46,700 nucleotides of DNA from Polychytrium aggregatum (GCF_025602895.1 NW_026516426.1:1-46700); one strand, 5' to 3'. Numbered from the stretch's first letter, positions 1 to 10,225 are shown. The notes: generated from the letters alone by a model not told the origin. Made by a program: numbers and translations.

Positions 1-1031
1 GGATAGACTTTCCCGGCTTTGGCAAACGAGGTTCCTTTCCATCCTCGGTCCGTACAAACTCAATGGACAAGTCATACGGACGATGAGGAGGCAAGGAAGA
101 AGGAGGGTCAGACTTGAGGCTGAAAACGTCGCCAAACTCATTGTATTGAGTGGGACGCCTCGAGAGTCAACAGGGGTGCAGACTCGGCATACACCTTCGT
201 CGTGAGCACGGACCTTATCGACACCGTAGGATACGTCTCCGGGCGAAGGAGGACGGATATCCATTTGGGCAGCGAAAATGTCGAGCTTGTCTTCCCGTGC
301 AAGACGGAGAAGACTCGCCGCATTAACGAGCTCAATGTCGGGTGAAGATAAGCCGTTGGCTCTTCAGAAAGCGAAGCAGAGTCAAGGCGGGAAGAAAGGG
401 AAGGCGAAGTGCCAAAGGAGGGAAACGGTGTAAGGGAAGGACCGGAGGGAGGAGGAGTCAAAGGCGAAGTGCCCGAAGGGGGAGGCGAGGAGCCGGAAGC
501 GGACGGAGTGTCCAAGGAAGAAGCAGAGACATCCGCGAGGATGTGTCCATCAGCAAGGCAAGAGGGATCGGAGAATGAAAGGGAGAGGGACTTCCAATTA
601 ACAACTGGATTATGCAAGCGCATCCAGGGAAGACCAAGAGTGATGGGAGTGGTGGAGAGTCGAGTCACAAGAAAAGAAATCGACTCGGTGTGGGAACCAA
701 TGGTCAGAGTCAAAGGCGCGGTTTGGAAACGAATGAAACCGGCCGAAGAACCATCAGCAAGGGAAACGGAGTAAGGAGTAGAAAGAGGGATAAGAGAGAG
801 TTTATGGAGATCGGCAAAGGCAGGATCAATGAGGGCAAGAGCGGAACATCCATCATCAATAAAAACAGAAAGGGAGATGGAGACCGGGCCAGAAAGACTC
901 ATGACGATAAGAGTGGCCGGAAGAAGAAGCTTATCGTCCGATAGTGACGAGTCAGAGGGGGAAGATGTTCGTATCGCCGAACAGACCACCTCGCTTACTT
1001 GCGAGGTGCTGCTCGGCTGTGAGCATTTCCC
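1..1031 (-). pseudogene. pol: Family 1 pol, N-terminal part (protease region), copy A, with frameshifts
   Basis: The pol frame starts at the putative slippery heptamer (1025-1031), encodes the retropepsin-like region and runs toward RT before leaving the window. Against copy B there are single-base length differences in short runs near positions 11, 145, 178, 246 and 350, plus a substitution near 426. The frame is therefore broken several times within the first 360 bases, while the rest of copy A matches B almost perfectly. This is either decay or uncorrected sequencing error near a contig end; the clustering at the edge favours error. Confidence 0.8.
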
Positions 1032-1948
1032 GAGTTCCGTTTGACCAGAACCGGGCACTGCTGAACATCGCGACTGCCGGGACAAGACTTTTCCCCGCAG
1101 TACAAGCAGAGACCCTGCTCACGACGTCGCTTTTTCTCGACGTCGGAGAGCTTAGCAGGGCGGACCGAGACAGAGTCAAGGTCCATGGGAGTGGGTGCAG
1201 AAGAGGAGGAAGAAGAAACATGCGCGGGAGAATGGTGGTGATGGGGAGCAGAGCGAGAAGAAGGAGGAGGAGGTTGGGAACGGGAGGAGACCTTGAGACG
1301 ATGGAGGGCATCGTCGTACTCGACCGCTGCCTTGATCAACTCGGGCAAGGAAGCGGGAGCGGGGCGGAGACCGATGAGGTGGAACTTGACCTCAGACTTC
1401 AAACCCTCCTTGAAGAAGTGCATCTTGGTGGGTTCGTCAGTCTGGACGCGGGCGGCGAGCTGGACGAAGCGGGTGGCGAAGGCTTGGCAGGACTTGAGCT
1501 GGACCAAGCGTTTGAGGTCGTTCAAGGCCTTATCTTGCGAGGAGGCCGTGTCCTCACCGAAGGTCGACTTGAGGGCAACTTCAAAATCCGCGAAGGAAGC
1601 CGGGAAGCGGTTGGCCATATAAAAGGCGGCCTCGTACCATTTGAAAGCTTCGCCGCGGAGGAAGGAGGTGGCATAAAGGACCTTCTGGCGCTCGGGCGCA
1701 AAGAAGGCAGGATCGGCGAGGAAGACGAGGTGGCACTGGGCGAGGAAGGCCGTCGTCTCGTCGCGGGAACCTAGGAACTCCTTGGGCTTGTTCACCTGGT
1801 AGACCTGGCGGGGAGCGGCGGCGGGAGCTTGCAGATCTTGGATCTGACGATGGAGAGCAGCGTTCTGGGTCATGAGGGCGTTCATACGCTCCTCCATGCG
1901 CGCCAGGTACGCATTGAGATCTGCCGGGGGTGCAGCAGGCTCAGCCAT
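995..1948 (-). CDS. gag: Family 1 Gag, copy A
   Basis: 317-residue Gag, identical in sense to the copy B gene. A short N-terminal helical region (residues 8-45) precedes the Ty3-type retrotransposon Gag domain (about 50-215), then a Ser/Pro/His-rich linker and one C-terminal zinc knuckle-like motif (CLYCGEKSC...C). The ATG at 1946-1948 is chosen because the upstream codons run back through the PBS and LTR. The stop lies in the loop of a hairpin and pol continues in the -1 frame. Gag forms the virus-like particle that packages element RNA. Confidence 0.88.
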   Translation of the reverse strand: MAEPAAPPADLNAYLARMEERMNALMTQNAALHRQIQDLQAPAAAPRQVYQVNKPKEFLGSRDETTAFLAQCHLVFLADPAFFAPERQKVLYATSFLRGEAFKWYEAAFYMANRFPASFADFEVALKSTFGEDTASSQDKALNDLKRLVQLKSCQAFATRFVQLAARVQTDEPTKMHFFKEGLKSEVKFHLIGLRPAPASLPELIKAAVEYDDALHRLKVSSRSQPPPPSSRSAPHHHHSPAHVSSSSSSAPTPMDLDSVSVRPAKLSDVEKKRRREQGLCLYCGEKSCPGSRDVQQCPVLVKRNSGNAHSRAAPRK

Positions 1949-2005
1949 CGGATCGACGAGGGAAAGAGAGGCGAAAGAAGAAGAAAGGCCGGGAAGCCAA
2001 GAGGG

Positions 2006-2017
2006 AGCGTTCAAAAT
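2006..2017 (-). other. Self-priming primer-binding site, copy A
   Basis: Two bases inside the 5' LTR lies a 12-base stretch exactly complementary to the LTR segment 2216-2227, which sits about 30 bases downstream of the LTR TATA box (2258-2267), i.e. at the expected RNA start. No tRNA-type TGG is present here. This is the arrangement known from Tf1/sushi elements, where the RNA 5' end primes reverse transcription. Confidence 0.75.
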
Positions 2018-2019
2018 GA

Positions 2020-2810
2020 TGTTAGAGTCCAAAGGGGACTCAACGGCAAAAGAAGAAGTGAGCTCGAAGTGAGCTCAGGGAAAGCAAGGGTAGAGTCCGA
2101 AGTGGACTCGGAGAGGGAGCGAGGGAAGCAAAGATCCGTTCAAGATAAGACTTGTCTCGAAATGAGACGTGAGGAACACTCAGAGAATAAAGTAGAAGGC
2201 ACTTTATTTAGTCCTATTTTGAACGCTAAGGTTCGACTACACATCGCGGGGGTCAGGCTATTTATAGACAAGTCCGGACTTGGCAGCGAAGGGCGGCCAA
2301 GGGAGGGAAAAGTGGGCGATCGAGCAGGGCGAAGGGGGCGATGCACGAACGAGGGCCGAGAAGGACCACCGAGACAGGCAGAGAACCAAAGCGAGAGAGG
2401 CGCAAGCAAAAGCGAAGCACCTGGCAGGAGAAACGTGCAAAGGCGAAGCAATGTGACTCAACGTCCAAGAAGCGGATTGGTCAAGTATAAGGTTGGGGCA
2501 AATGCATGCGAGATGAACAAGAGATCGGGGCGGTCAGGCAGGTCATGAGTCACCGGTGGGGGGACACATGACCGGCAGCCGAATTGCAACCAATCGCAGC
2601 AAGGCGCGTGCACAAACAAACCGGCGCGTGCGAAGAAGACAAAGGAAGCGGAGCAGCGCGGGAAAACGGAAGTGCGGAAGGAGCGGAAAAGACAGGCAAA
2701 AGGCGGAAAATCGGAGGGGAACTGCAAGGCTACACACAAACAAACAGAAAGGCAAAAGAATAGCCAAGTGTGCAGTCAAAGTGGAGAACAAGCAGGAGCT
2801 ATCCCTAACA
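2020..2810 (-). repeat. 5' LTR of family 1 copy A (791 bp)
   Basis: Starts tgttag and ends ctaaca on the plus strand. It is 791 bp, the same as the right (5') LTR of copy B. It holds a TATA box (CTATAAATAG on the minus strand, 2258-2267), a putative RNA start near 2228 and an AATAAA polyadenylation signal shortly after. Confidence 0.95.
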
Positions 2811-5800
2811 CATCCTGGTGTCGGCGGTCGTAGTACTTCGCCATCACTTGTTGCGCATCCGTGAGCGCGTCGGCGATCATCTTGTGTCGGACTTGATGAT
2901 CTTTGACAAAGGCACTTGGTTTGGGAGGCAATCCAGCCGTGGACTCGGTCAGTGTCAAGGAGGTGGGAACATCAGGCTGGAATCCGTAGAGCGCCTCAAA
3001 GGGGCTCAAGCCAGTTGTGCTCGACTTGGCGGTGTTGTATGCAAACTCTGCATGACTCAGCTGTATGTCCCAGTCGTCTTGGCTGGTCGAGGCGTATGTC
3101 CTCAGGTATTGCTCGAGGGTGCGGATCGTCCGCTCGGACTGTCCATCCGTTTGTTGGTGGTGCGAGGTTGACATGTTCAGCTTGGTGCCGAGATGGTCGA
3201 ACAGACTTGTCCAAAACAAGGAGGTGAATCGGGGGTCTCGATCACTGACGATGGACTTTGGGAGGCCGTGGTGCTTGAACACATGCTTGAAGAACAGCAG
3301 TGCAAGGTCAGGCGCGGAGCATGTCGTCTGGCACGGCACAAAGTGTGCCATCTTGCTGAACCTGTCGACAAAGACAGCGATTGCATCGTGGTCCAACTTG
3401 GTCGTCGGTAGATGCGTGATGAGATCCATGGACATGCTGGTCCAGGGGCGGTCGGGAACAGGCAGGGGTTGCAGCAATCCTTGCTCTCGGGTCGTGCGTG
3501 ACTTGACCATCTTGCAGGTATGGCAGGACTCGATGTACTTCTCGACGGTGCGCTTCATTCCAGGCCAGTATGCGACTTTGGCCAGTCGGTCGTATGTCTT
3601 CTCGACTCCAAAGTGTCCAGCGAGGGGCGAGTCGTGGACCTCTTGGAGCAACTTGGTCTTCAACGACGGAATGTCCGGCACACAGACACGGCTGTCCTTC
3701 TTCAGGAGGAGCAGGCCATCACGCACTGTGTACTCGGATGATTCGTCGTCCTTGGGGAGCTTAGACACCTTTCGGAACAGTTCTCCGAACTGTTTGTCGT
3801 TGGCGATGTTGTCTCGGACAACATCCAGCATCGTGTTGTCGACACTGACAGTCGACTCGTACAGTGACGCCAATTGGTAGTCGGGGCGTCGGGACAGTGC
3901 GTCAGGCACCACATTGAGTTTGCCTTTCTGGTATACAACCTCGTAGTTGTACTCGGCGAGGAACTCCATCCATCGCGCTTGGCGTCGGCTCAGGTTCTTC
4001 TTGGTGTCGAGGTAACGCAGTGACTGGTGGTCCGTCACAATCTTGAAGGGCTTGGCGGTACCGTGGAGGTACACTCGGAACTTCTGCAGCGCGTAGATGA
4101 TCGCAAGCTGCTCCTTCTCGTGCACGGGATAGTTGATCTCGTGTTGGGACAGTTTGCGCGACTCGAAGGCAACGGGCCTTCCCTCCTGCATCAAAACAGC
4201 TCCCACCGCAAAGTCGGAGGCGTCGGTGTGCACGGAGACATCCGTGTTCGGGTCGAACACAGCGAGGACAGGAGCGTTCGTCAAGGCGTGCTTGAGGGTC
4301 TCGAACGCTTGGCGTTGTGGGTGGTCCCACACGAAGGGGCACTCTTTGCGGAGTAGGTCTGTGAGTGGACCGGCAGTGCGCGCCAGATCGGGGATGAATC
4401 GGCGGTAGTAGTTGACGAGACCGAGAAACGACTGCACGTCAGAGACGCATGCGAGCGGCGGCCACTCGACCACAGACTTGACCTTGGCGGGGTCGACTTC
4501 GATTCCTCTTCCTGAGACAACGTGTCCCAGGAACGGGACTTGATTCTTGAAGAACTCACACTTGGACAGTTTGGCATACAACTTGTGCTCGCGTAGCTTG
4601 GCCAGCACGCGGGCGACATGACCTTCATGGGTCGCTTCATCCTTGCTGTACACAAGGATATCATCCAGGTACACGATGACAGAGTTGTCGAGCTCTTGGC
4701 GGAACACATCGTTCATCAGCTGCATGAACGTGGCAGGTGCGTTCGTCAATCCGAACGGCAGCACTAGGAACTCGTACAGTCCGTAGCGAGTCCTGAAGGC
4801 GGTCTTGTGGACATCATCCTCGTGGATGCGGATCTGATGGTAGCCTGAGCGGAGGTCTATCTTGCTAAAGACCTTTGCTCCACTCAGACGATCCATCAAC
4901 TCGTCGATCCTGGGCAACGGGTAGGTGTTCTTGATGGTCTGTTTGTTTAGTGCGCGATAGTCGACGCACATCCTGAGATCACCTTCTTTCTTCTTGACAA
5001 AGAGCACTGGTGCACCATACGGTGACTGGCTCGGGCGGATGAACCCATGGGCGAGGAGGTCATCCAACTGGCGCTTGAGTTCGTCCATCTCCGTCAGCGA
5101 CAGTTGGTACGTCGGTCTTGACGGAGGCGACGAGCCTGGTTCGATGTCGATGCGATGATCGACGGTGCGTTGGGGTGGCAGGCATTGTGGCAACTGGTCG
5201 GGGAATACGTCCTTGTACTCGTCGAGCAGCTTGGTCACCACAGGCGGGGGACCGGGACCGGCTTGGTCGGTGTCGTCGACCTCACGCACGACACAGAGGA
5301 ACGACGTGTCCTTCTTGATCAGCCTCTTGAATTGCATGGCTGAGAGGAGAGGTGGCATGTTGGGTGAGGCCATGCCCTGCAGGACAATGTCAGGGCCAAC
5401 ACGGACAGTGCGGCCTTTCCAGTCGACGACTGGAGTCGGCTCGGCACGAGCAAGCCAGCTCATGCCGAGGATGGCATCGAACTTGGTGTCGATCACTTGG
5501 AACAACAGGACAGGATGGTACTTGGGATGGAGGGCCACTCGCAGGACCACTTGGTGTGTGCACTGCTGCACACGATCGTCTGCAAGCGCCACACTCATCG
5601 GCGACTTCTTCTTGGTTGCATGTATGTTGAGCTCCTGGAGCAAGCGTCTGCTGACAAAGTTGCAGCTTGCTCCAGAGTCCACCATCATTCGGACGGTGTG
5701 ACCTTGGACGGTGGCAGGGAGGTACAGCAGGGACTCTTCATGGTCCTCCTGCACAGCCTCCTGCACCATGACTTGACTTGGGGGAACGGGCGACACTTGG

Positions 5801-6219
5801 TCTTGGTTGGCTTCATCACGGCCACTCGGACATTTTGGATAGGGTTCGGCCATTGCGGGGGCCTGCGGCGTCAGCACGCCATTGCACACGACGTCCACGG
5901 CTTGCGGACACATGTCGGAAGCATCCGACACACACGACTTGACAGGGGTGAGGGCACAGGCGGTCCTGTCCCTCAAGGGTTCTTGATTTTCTTTTTTGTT
6001 TTGGTTTTCAATTTTGGTTTTCTCTTCACGTTCGTGGAGAGGCAGGCGGCTTGCGCCACCATGCACCTCTCGCACGACGCACAACACTTGGTTTGTTTCT
6101 CCTTCGGGGGAGGGGGCGAGGTGAACTTCCTCTGGAGACGCGTGGACTGCATTGAGCAATCCACGGCGTTGGTCTCCTACTAGGGCTCCAGAGCCACCTA
6201 GTAGGGTCGGCCGTTTCCC
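2811..6219 (-). pseudogene. pol: Family 2 pol, copy 2a, C-terminus cut off by insertion
   Basis: Same pol frame as copies 2b and 2c from the slippery heptamer (6213-6219): protease (DSGA), reverse transcriptase (YLDD), RNase H, integrase zinc-binding HHCC and DDE core. It ends within the integrase C-terminal region, where the frame runs into the copy A LTR and acquires a short foreign tail. The chromodomain is missing. No internal frame disruption is seen up to the break, so the truncation is recent and purely insertional. Confidence 0.9.
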
Positions 6220-7019
6220 GACTTCATGGGGCACTCCTTGGCCTGGTGTCCCGGTCGGTGACAGAAGAAGCAGGAACCATGGCGGAGGTCCTCCTGCTTC
6301 TGTCTGTCCTTGGGGGAGACAGTGGCAGCTTGCTGGAACCGGGAGCGGGGAGGGCCACGAGCCTCCATGGCGTTGACGTCAACGTCCATGGGCTCAGGCA
6401 TGGGTCTTGCGGGCGGGGCCGGGCGAGGCGGACGGGCTGGGACGTGATGAGACCGATGGCCGCCTGCCAGCTGCGGGTAGAACTGGCGGCCATGGTACTG
6501 GACGTTGTCGAGGTTCTCGGCAACGTCCATCATCACGTCCAGGGACTTGCGGGCATCAGGGTTGCTGGCGATGTACTCTCTGATCTTGGGCTTGAGGCCC
6601 TTCTGGAAGAGGTACATCGCATCAGCAGAGCCCAGCTCCTCAATCTGGGAGGAGAGGTCTTCAAACTCCTCGATGTAGCGGGTCACAGAACCACGCTGCA
6701 CGAGAGAGTATAGCTTGTCACGGGCAATGAGTTCAGCATTGGGGCTGCCGAAGCGGCGACGGAGGCGGTCCTTGAAGTCGTCAAACACACCTTCGCTCTG
6801 CTCGTCGAACCCTTGGCGGCGGTACCAACGGTACGCCTGGTCCTTTAAGCAGAGCTTGGCGGCGACGATGTGGTGGGTGGGGGCGACTTGGGCAGCATCG
6901 AGGTAGTCCTCGAGTTGCTGCAGCCAGTCCTCCACCGAGGAGGAGCGGCTCTTCCCAGTAAACACTGGGGCACGGAAGGTCTTGAGGAAGGCTTCCGGAA
7001 GTGGGCGGGGGTTGCTCAT
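6198..7019 (-). CDS. gag: Family 2 Gag, copy 2a
   Basis: 273-residue Gag identical to that of copies 2b and 2c. Retrotransposon Gag domain at about residues 15-160 with the typical WYRR and LxRRFGS segments, a Pro/Arg-rich linker carrying MDVD, and a CCHC zinc knuckle ([14 protein letters not shown]) at the C-terminus. The last codons overlap the -1 frameshift signal into pol. Confidence 0.92.
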   Translation of the reverse strand: MSNPRPLPEAFLKTFRAPVFTGKSRSSSVEDWLQQLEDYLDAAQVAPTHHIVAAKLCLKDQAYRWYRRQGFDEQSEGVFDDFKDRLRRRFGSPNAELIARDKLYSLVQRGSVTRYIEEFEDLSSQIEELGSADAMYLFQKGLKPKIREYIASNPDARKSLDVMMDVAENLDNVQYHGRQFYPQLAGGHRSHHVPARPPRPAPPARPMPEPMDVDVNAMEARGPPRSRFQQAATVSPKDRQKQEDLRHGSCFFCHRPGHQAKECPMKSGNGRPY

Positions 7020-7141
7020 GGCAGGGGCAGGCTCCAGGGACAGAGAGGAGAGTCGGTCGGCAAGAGAGGCGGGATCCAGCTTGAGGATCTAGAAAGAGGA
7101 CAAACAGGACGAAAACAAGACGAGGATTTCCGATGCTACCA

Positions 7142-7450
7142 TGTAACGTCCACTACTGGGACGTTGGGGCAAGACGGGGAGGGAGGGGGTACAAGACAAG
7201 ACAGGACGGGGCAGAACAGGGCGGTGCTAGGCTACTCTAGCGGACGGGTGAGCTCGGGGAGCACTTACGTTTATTCACGATAAAACCGAACTCCAGACAA
7301 ACGGGGGGAACGGGGGCAACCCGCAGGTATACCCTGCGGTGGCCTGCCTGCGGTGCGTGAAAACGCAAAGCGCAGCACAGGTCACGACCCACTGCGCCGC
7401 GCAGTACGCGCAGTACGCGCAGCACAGCGTCGGAGATACCATCTCCTACA
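7142..7450 (-). repeat. 5' LTR of copy 2a (309 bp)
   Basis: tgtaac...cctaca ends on the plus strand, 309 bp, identical in length and sequence to the LTRs of copies 2b and 2c. A PBS starting TGGTAGCATCGG lies immediately inside (minus strand, from 7141 down). An internal run of nine-base repeats (cgcagtacg) lies near its outer end. Confidence 0.95.
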
Positions 7451-8346
7451 ACGGATGTGTGAGTGACGACCTCCCTTCTGTAGAACCTGCGGACGGACGC
7501 CCAGTGTTCAGCACTCTGTGTCCACTGGGCGTTAAATAGGAGCCTCCAGAACTTCATTTCCTTTCGATTGCCTCGGTGGTAGAGCCACTTGCGTCGGTAG
7601 ATCGTAGCGAGAAGGGCGGTGGCAAACGGATACCCGGCGGCACTCGCATTCTCGAGTCTGGGAATCGCCTTCTCCTCGACAACATTGTCCGAGTATATAA
7701 CCGAGAGGCCGTATCGACTCAGATATCCGATACCCAGCATATACACCGCGACAGTGTCCCCGAGTTTGGCGGCATTTTCGACGGCATCGTAATAAGTCTT
7801 CAATTTGTTGCGGGTAATTCGATATTTACCCTCCGATCCAATGCAGCGGTTCATCAAAATGCGGGCAAAGACGGCAGAGGCAGTTGCTCGCTCGGCCTTG
7901 GTGTACATCGTGGTGTCCTCGGGTGCGTCCATAATCTTCAAGAGCCAGCGGTCGTCGTAGAAGCTCGGGGACGGGGAAGGGTAGCTCCGGAAGAGGCGCT
8001 TGGCGTCTTGGTCCAGAATCGCTTTCTGTACGTCAAACTCACCATATCGATTGGCGAGGTAGTCTCCGTGGCTATGGTAGATATCCATCCCATTCATGTC
8101 GAGCCAAAGTCGGAATTGGACCAACTTGGAGCCTCGAATGAATGAGTCGATCGTCTTGCAGGTCTGCTTGAGTCGGAGCAGGGTAGAGACATCCAGACGC
8201 CAGAGGAAGGAATCGTTGGACACCACAATGGAGGCTTGGACCAGAGGCGAGACTTGGTGGTCTTGGAGGAGACAGAGACGCTTGCCGGAAATCTCGGGAG
8301 GGTCGACCATGGAGGCGAGAGCGGTAGAGGAGAGAGAGCGCTTCAT
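7451..8346 (-). pseudogene. F-box-like/Sel1 gene 1, 5' part (split; 3' part at 32458)
   Basis: The reading frame starts at 8346 and codes for about 298 residues before running into the family 2 LTR. The N-terminal 30-100 residues look F-box-like (DVSTLLRLKQTCK followed by a basic-aromatic stretch ending RLWLD), shared with the genes at 16770-17356 and 23326. Residues about 150-270 hold degenerate Sel1/TPR-like helical pairs (AAKLGD, YMLGIGYL, ASAAGYPFATALLA). The missing C-terminus is found at 32458-32787 on the other strand: codon phase and the 5-bp TSD (TCCGT in the reading direction) fit exactly and would give a 406-residue protein. It probably served as a protein-interaction adaptor; the substrate is unknown. 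Confidence 0.75.
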
Positions 8347-8460
8347 AGTGAATGTAGATTGTAGTGGATGTAGTAAGAGTAGTGTGTAAGTCGTAGGAAA
8401 CCACTAGATAGAACGAGTGAGGTGAGGTGTGGTTGCGTCGGAGACGGAGGGAACGGATCC

Positions 8461-8469
8461 CCTTTTATC
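8461..8469 (-). promoter_or_regulatory. TATA box for the Sel1 gene starting at 8346
   Basis: GATAAAAGG on the minus strand, about 115 bases upstream of the ATG. The same word occurs upstream of the gene at 19945, and a variant upstream of the gene at 9287. Confidence 0.5.
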
Positions 8470-8640
8470 ATCGGGGGGATGCATCCGCTGCCTGCGTGCA
8501 CATGGGACATGTCGATTGGCTGGGGTTTGTTTCAAAATCGATAGCAAGGCATTCTCCTTGATGGCGTCCCATATAGGATCATATGGTGCGAAAAAAGATA
8601 GGCCTTGACATCCTGAATGCCAATCAACTTCATCGGATCC

Positions 8641-8986
8641 GTTTGGGGGTGGTCAGCTTGATGCATGCGGCTCCTTCGAGTGTCCCGGGCTTGTCGCCTA
8701 TCGCACCAATCGAGCAGATGCGGCGCAGTATGATTTTCTGCGGATCTTGTTCTCTGGCGACGACAAGCATATCCCATGCCGTTTGGGGCAGCCCGCATGA
8801 TGCATACGGTTCCTTCGAGTGTCCCGGGCTTGTCGTCCGCCGCACCAATCGAGCAGATGCGGCGCACCATGCATGTCTACAACTCTTGTTCTCTGGAGAC
8901 GACAAACACATCCCATGTCTTTTGGGGTAGTCCGCATGATGCATGCGGCTCCTTCGAGTGTCCCGGGCTTGTCGTCCAATGCACCA
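8641..8986. repeat. Three tandem 139-bp repeats in a divergent promoter region
   Basis: The core atgcatgcggctccttcg recurs at 8661, 8800 (one-base variants) and 8939, exactly 139 bases apart. Units begin near 8641, 8781 and 8920 with gtttgggg-like words; the third is partial. Units differ by scattered substitutions. No coding function is apparent on either strand. The array lies between two divergently oriented genes (8346 minus, 9287 plus), so it may act as shared regulatory DNA. The rest of 8347-9286 holds the two TATA boxes and a 5' UTR. Confidence 0.85.
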
Positions 8987-9099
8987 CTCGAGAGGGTACT
9001 TGCTTTTTTTCCTTGACGTTGGGTTTTTCTCCTTGATGTGATTTGATTTGGGTGGAGACCACATACTCCGAGGCGCATGGGGGTATCTGGCTGGCCGAT

Positions 9100-9108
9100 G
9101 ATAAATAG
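9100..9108 (+). promoter_or_regulatory. TATA box for the Cys/His-module gene at 9287
   Basis: GATAAATAG, about 105 bases upstream of the putative 5' UTR intron and 187 bases before the ATG. Transcription would start near 9130. Confidence 0.5.
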
Positions 9109-9205
9109 CCCATCGTCTCCCGCCTCCAAGTTCTCATCCCCACCAGTCTCTACTCGACTACGACCTACTTCACTACAAGCGACTACTCTCTACGATTTAC
9201 ACCAG

Positions 9206-9278
9206 GTTCGTGCTCTCCCATGCACACTGCGGGATGCTGACATACTCTCGGTTACTGATACATTCGTTTTCTCTTCAG
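9206..9278 (+). other. Candidate 5' UTR spliceosomal intron (73 nt)
   Basis: Donor CAG|GTTCGT, branch-like GCTGAC and TACTGAT, a pyrimidine-rich tract and acceptor TTCTCTTCAG end 8 bases before the ATG at 9287. All splice signals sit in the expected order. The gene at 19945 has a similar acceptor (TTTTCTTAG) just before its ATG. Confidence 0.55.
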
Positions 9279-9286
9279 ATACAGAC

Positions 9287-10129
9287 ATGTCTACTCATTC
9301 CGCCTCTCCCGCTGCCCCTCTGCGCTCCCTCCGTTGCGCTGAAGTTCTCGAGGATGGCACTCGTTGCCCCGGCCGCGCCGTCCAGACCGGGCTCAAATGC
9401 AATGTCCACTGCACCAAACCAGGCTACAACCATCGATGCCCCTATGCCACCGGCATGTCGGGTTACACTCTGCAGTGCTCCAAGTCCTGCATGGAGGGCT
9501 TTGACGGGTGCTTCCATCACCGCCGCTTCCCCGAAGCGGACTATGTGGGTCGCTGCACCCACATGACCAAGAAGTCCGACTTGAAGATCCGCTGTTCCTG
9601 CAAGTCTTTGCATGGCCGCGATGTCTGCGAGTGGCATGATCGCTACCCCACTCGCTCGTACTTGGAGGTCATGCAGGTGGATCGTAAGCCTGCGTATTAC
9701 GACTCGGACTCGGACAACGAACCCGGACCATCGACTCCTCGTCGCAACCCTATGAAGCGCACTACCCGCACTCCCGAGGCCTTTTGGGATGCCGAGGATC
9801 ACGACGAACCTGCTTTTGTCTCCCCCGAGCAGAAGGCCGCCGATGCCAAGAAGGCCGAGGAACTCGCCAGGATCGTGAGTGCCCTCATGTCTGTCTCGGA
9901 CAGAGGCGAGGCCATCGATACGGATGCCGTCAGCAAGGTGAGCCTCGGACCCGCAGCACCCAGTCCTGTCTTTCTCGCTCTCAATCGCGTCAATGTTCTC
10001 AACTGGCTTCTCTCCACCCCAAAGATCATCGTTGGCGTCATGGGTGAACGCTCCCCCAGAGAGCGTCACTCCTTCACTCCCGCACCCAAGGCCTCCAAGG
10101 GCACCAAGGTCAAGGCTGAGCGTGGTTGA
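9287..10129 (+). CDS. Cys/His-module protein 1 (three modules)
   Basis: 280-residue product if unspliced. Three Cys-rich modules occupy residues 17-117: C17/C27/C38/H41, then C51/C64/C68/C75/H78, then C90/C103/C114/H117, each ending CxxH. This resembles small zinc-binding C..C..CxxH modules common in giant-virus and eukaryotic proteins, but I do not recognise a named family. A Ser/Asp-rich linker follows. It is paralogous to the genes at 17736-18554 (same three modules) and 19178-19945 (third module only). A stretch at 9938-10024 begins with donor-like GTGAGC, is 87 nt, stays in frame and encodes a hydrophobic segment absent from the paralogue, so it may be an intron. Zinc binding is inferred. 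Confidence 0.75.
   Translation: MSTHSASPAAPLRSLRCAEVLEDGTRCPGRAVQTGLKCNVHCTKPGYNHRCPYATGMSGYTLQCSKSCMEGFDGCFHHRRFPEADYVGRCTHMTKKSDLKIRCSCKSLHGRDVCEWHDRYPTRSYLEVMQVDRKPAYYDSDSDNEPGPSTPRRNPMKRTTRTPEAFWDAEDHDEPAFVSPEQKAADAKKAEELARIVSALMSVSDRGEAIDTDAVSKVSLGPAAPSPVFLALNRVNVLNWLLSTPKIIVGVMGERSPRERHSFTPAPKASKGTKVKAERG
9938..10024 (+). other. Possible in-frame intron (87 nt) in the Cys/His-module gene
   Basis: AAG|GTGAGC donor, TCAAC branch-like word and an AG acceptor (CCCCAAAG, not the usual YAG). Its length is a multiple of three without a stop, so both spliced and retained forms would be translatable. Removing it improves agreement with the paralogue at 17736. Confidence 0.35.
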
Positions 10130-10225
10130 ATGGGTGGATGTATTGTTTTGTTTGCACAGTCATGAATACATTTGATTGACTCCAACCACGAGCACCACAG
10201 AGATGAAATTCACTGCATACTTCAT

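Larger units (their letters stand above)
1..2810 (-). mobile_element. Ty3/gypsy chromovirus family 1, copy A (5' part, cut by window edge)
   Basis: Reads leftward: 5' LTR (2020-2810), PBS, gag, start of pol. The rest of pol and the 3' LTR lie left of the window. It is nearly identical to copy B (34065-40471). The right-hand junction with family 2 pol at 2810/2811 is sharp, so this copy is nested in copy 2a. Its TSD cannot be tested because the left end is missing; the 5 bases to the right are catcc. Confidence 0.93.
2811..7450 (-). mobile_element. Ty3/gypsy chromovirus family 2, copy 2a (3' end removed by copy A)
   Basis: Reads leftward: 5' LTR (7142-7450), PBS, gag, then pol up to the integrase C-terminal region, where copy A is inserted. 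What is present is essentially identical to copies 2b and 2c. The flank right of the LTR is acgga, the reverse complement of the flank right of copy 2c, which points to a recombination between the two. The chromodomain and 3' LTR should lie left of the window. Confidence 0.93.

Noticed and set aside
944..1774. Long Gly/Glu/Arg-rich frames opposite to gag and pol in all retroelement copies
   Set aside because: They mirror the codon pattern of the real genes, have no domain or promoter, and recur only because the elements recur.
2776..6234. A 1152-codon frame that looks like a complete pol with its own C-terminus
   Set aside because: The last residues come from the copy A LTR read by chance after the insertion; the same tail appears after the Fanzor N-terminal part at 40437-40471. 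It is a truncated pol.
8641..8986. CRISPR-like array
   Set aside because: Units are 139 bp with diverged linkers, not short identical repeats with unique spacers, and the DNA is eukaryotic.
8532..9143. Frames with repeated Arg/Asp-rich segments across the 139-bp repeats
   Set aside because: They arise from the tandem repeat in every frame, with no start context or conservation beyond the DNA repeat itself.
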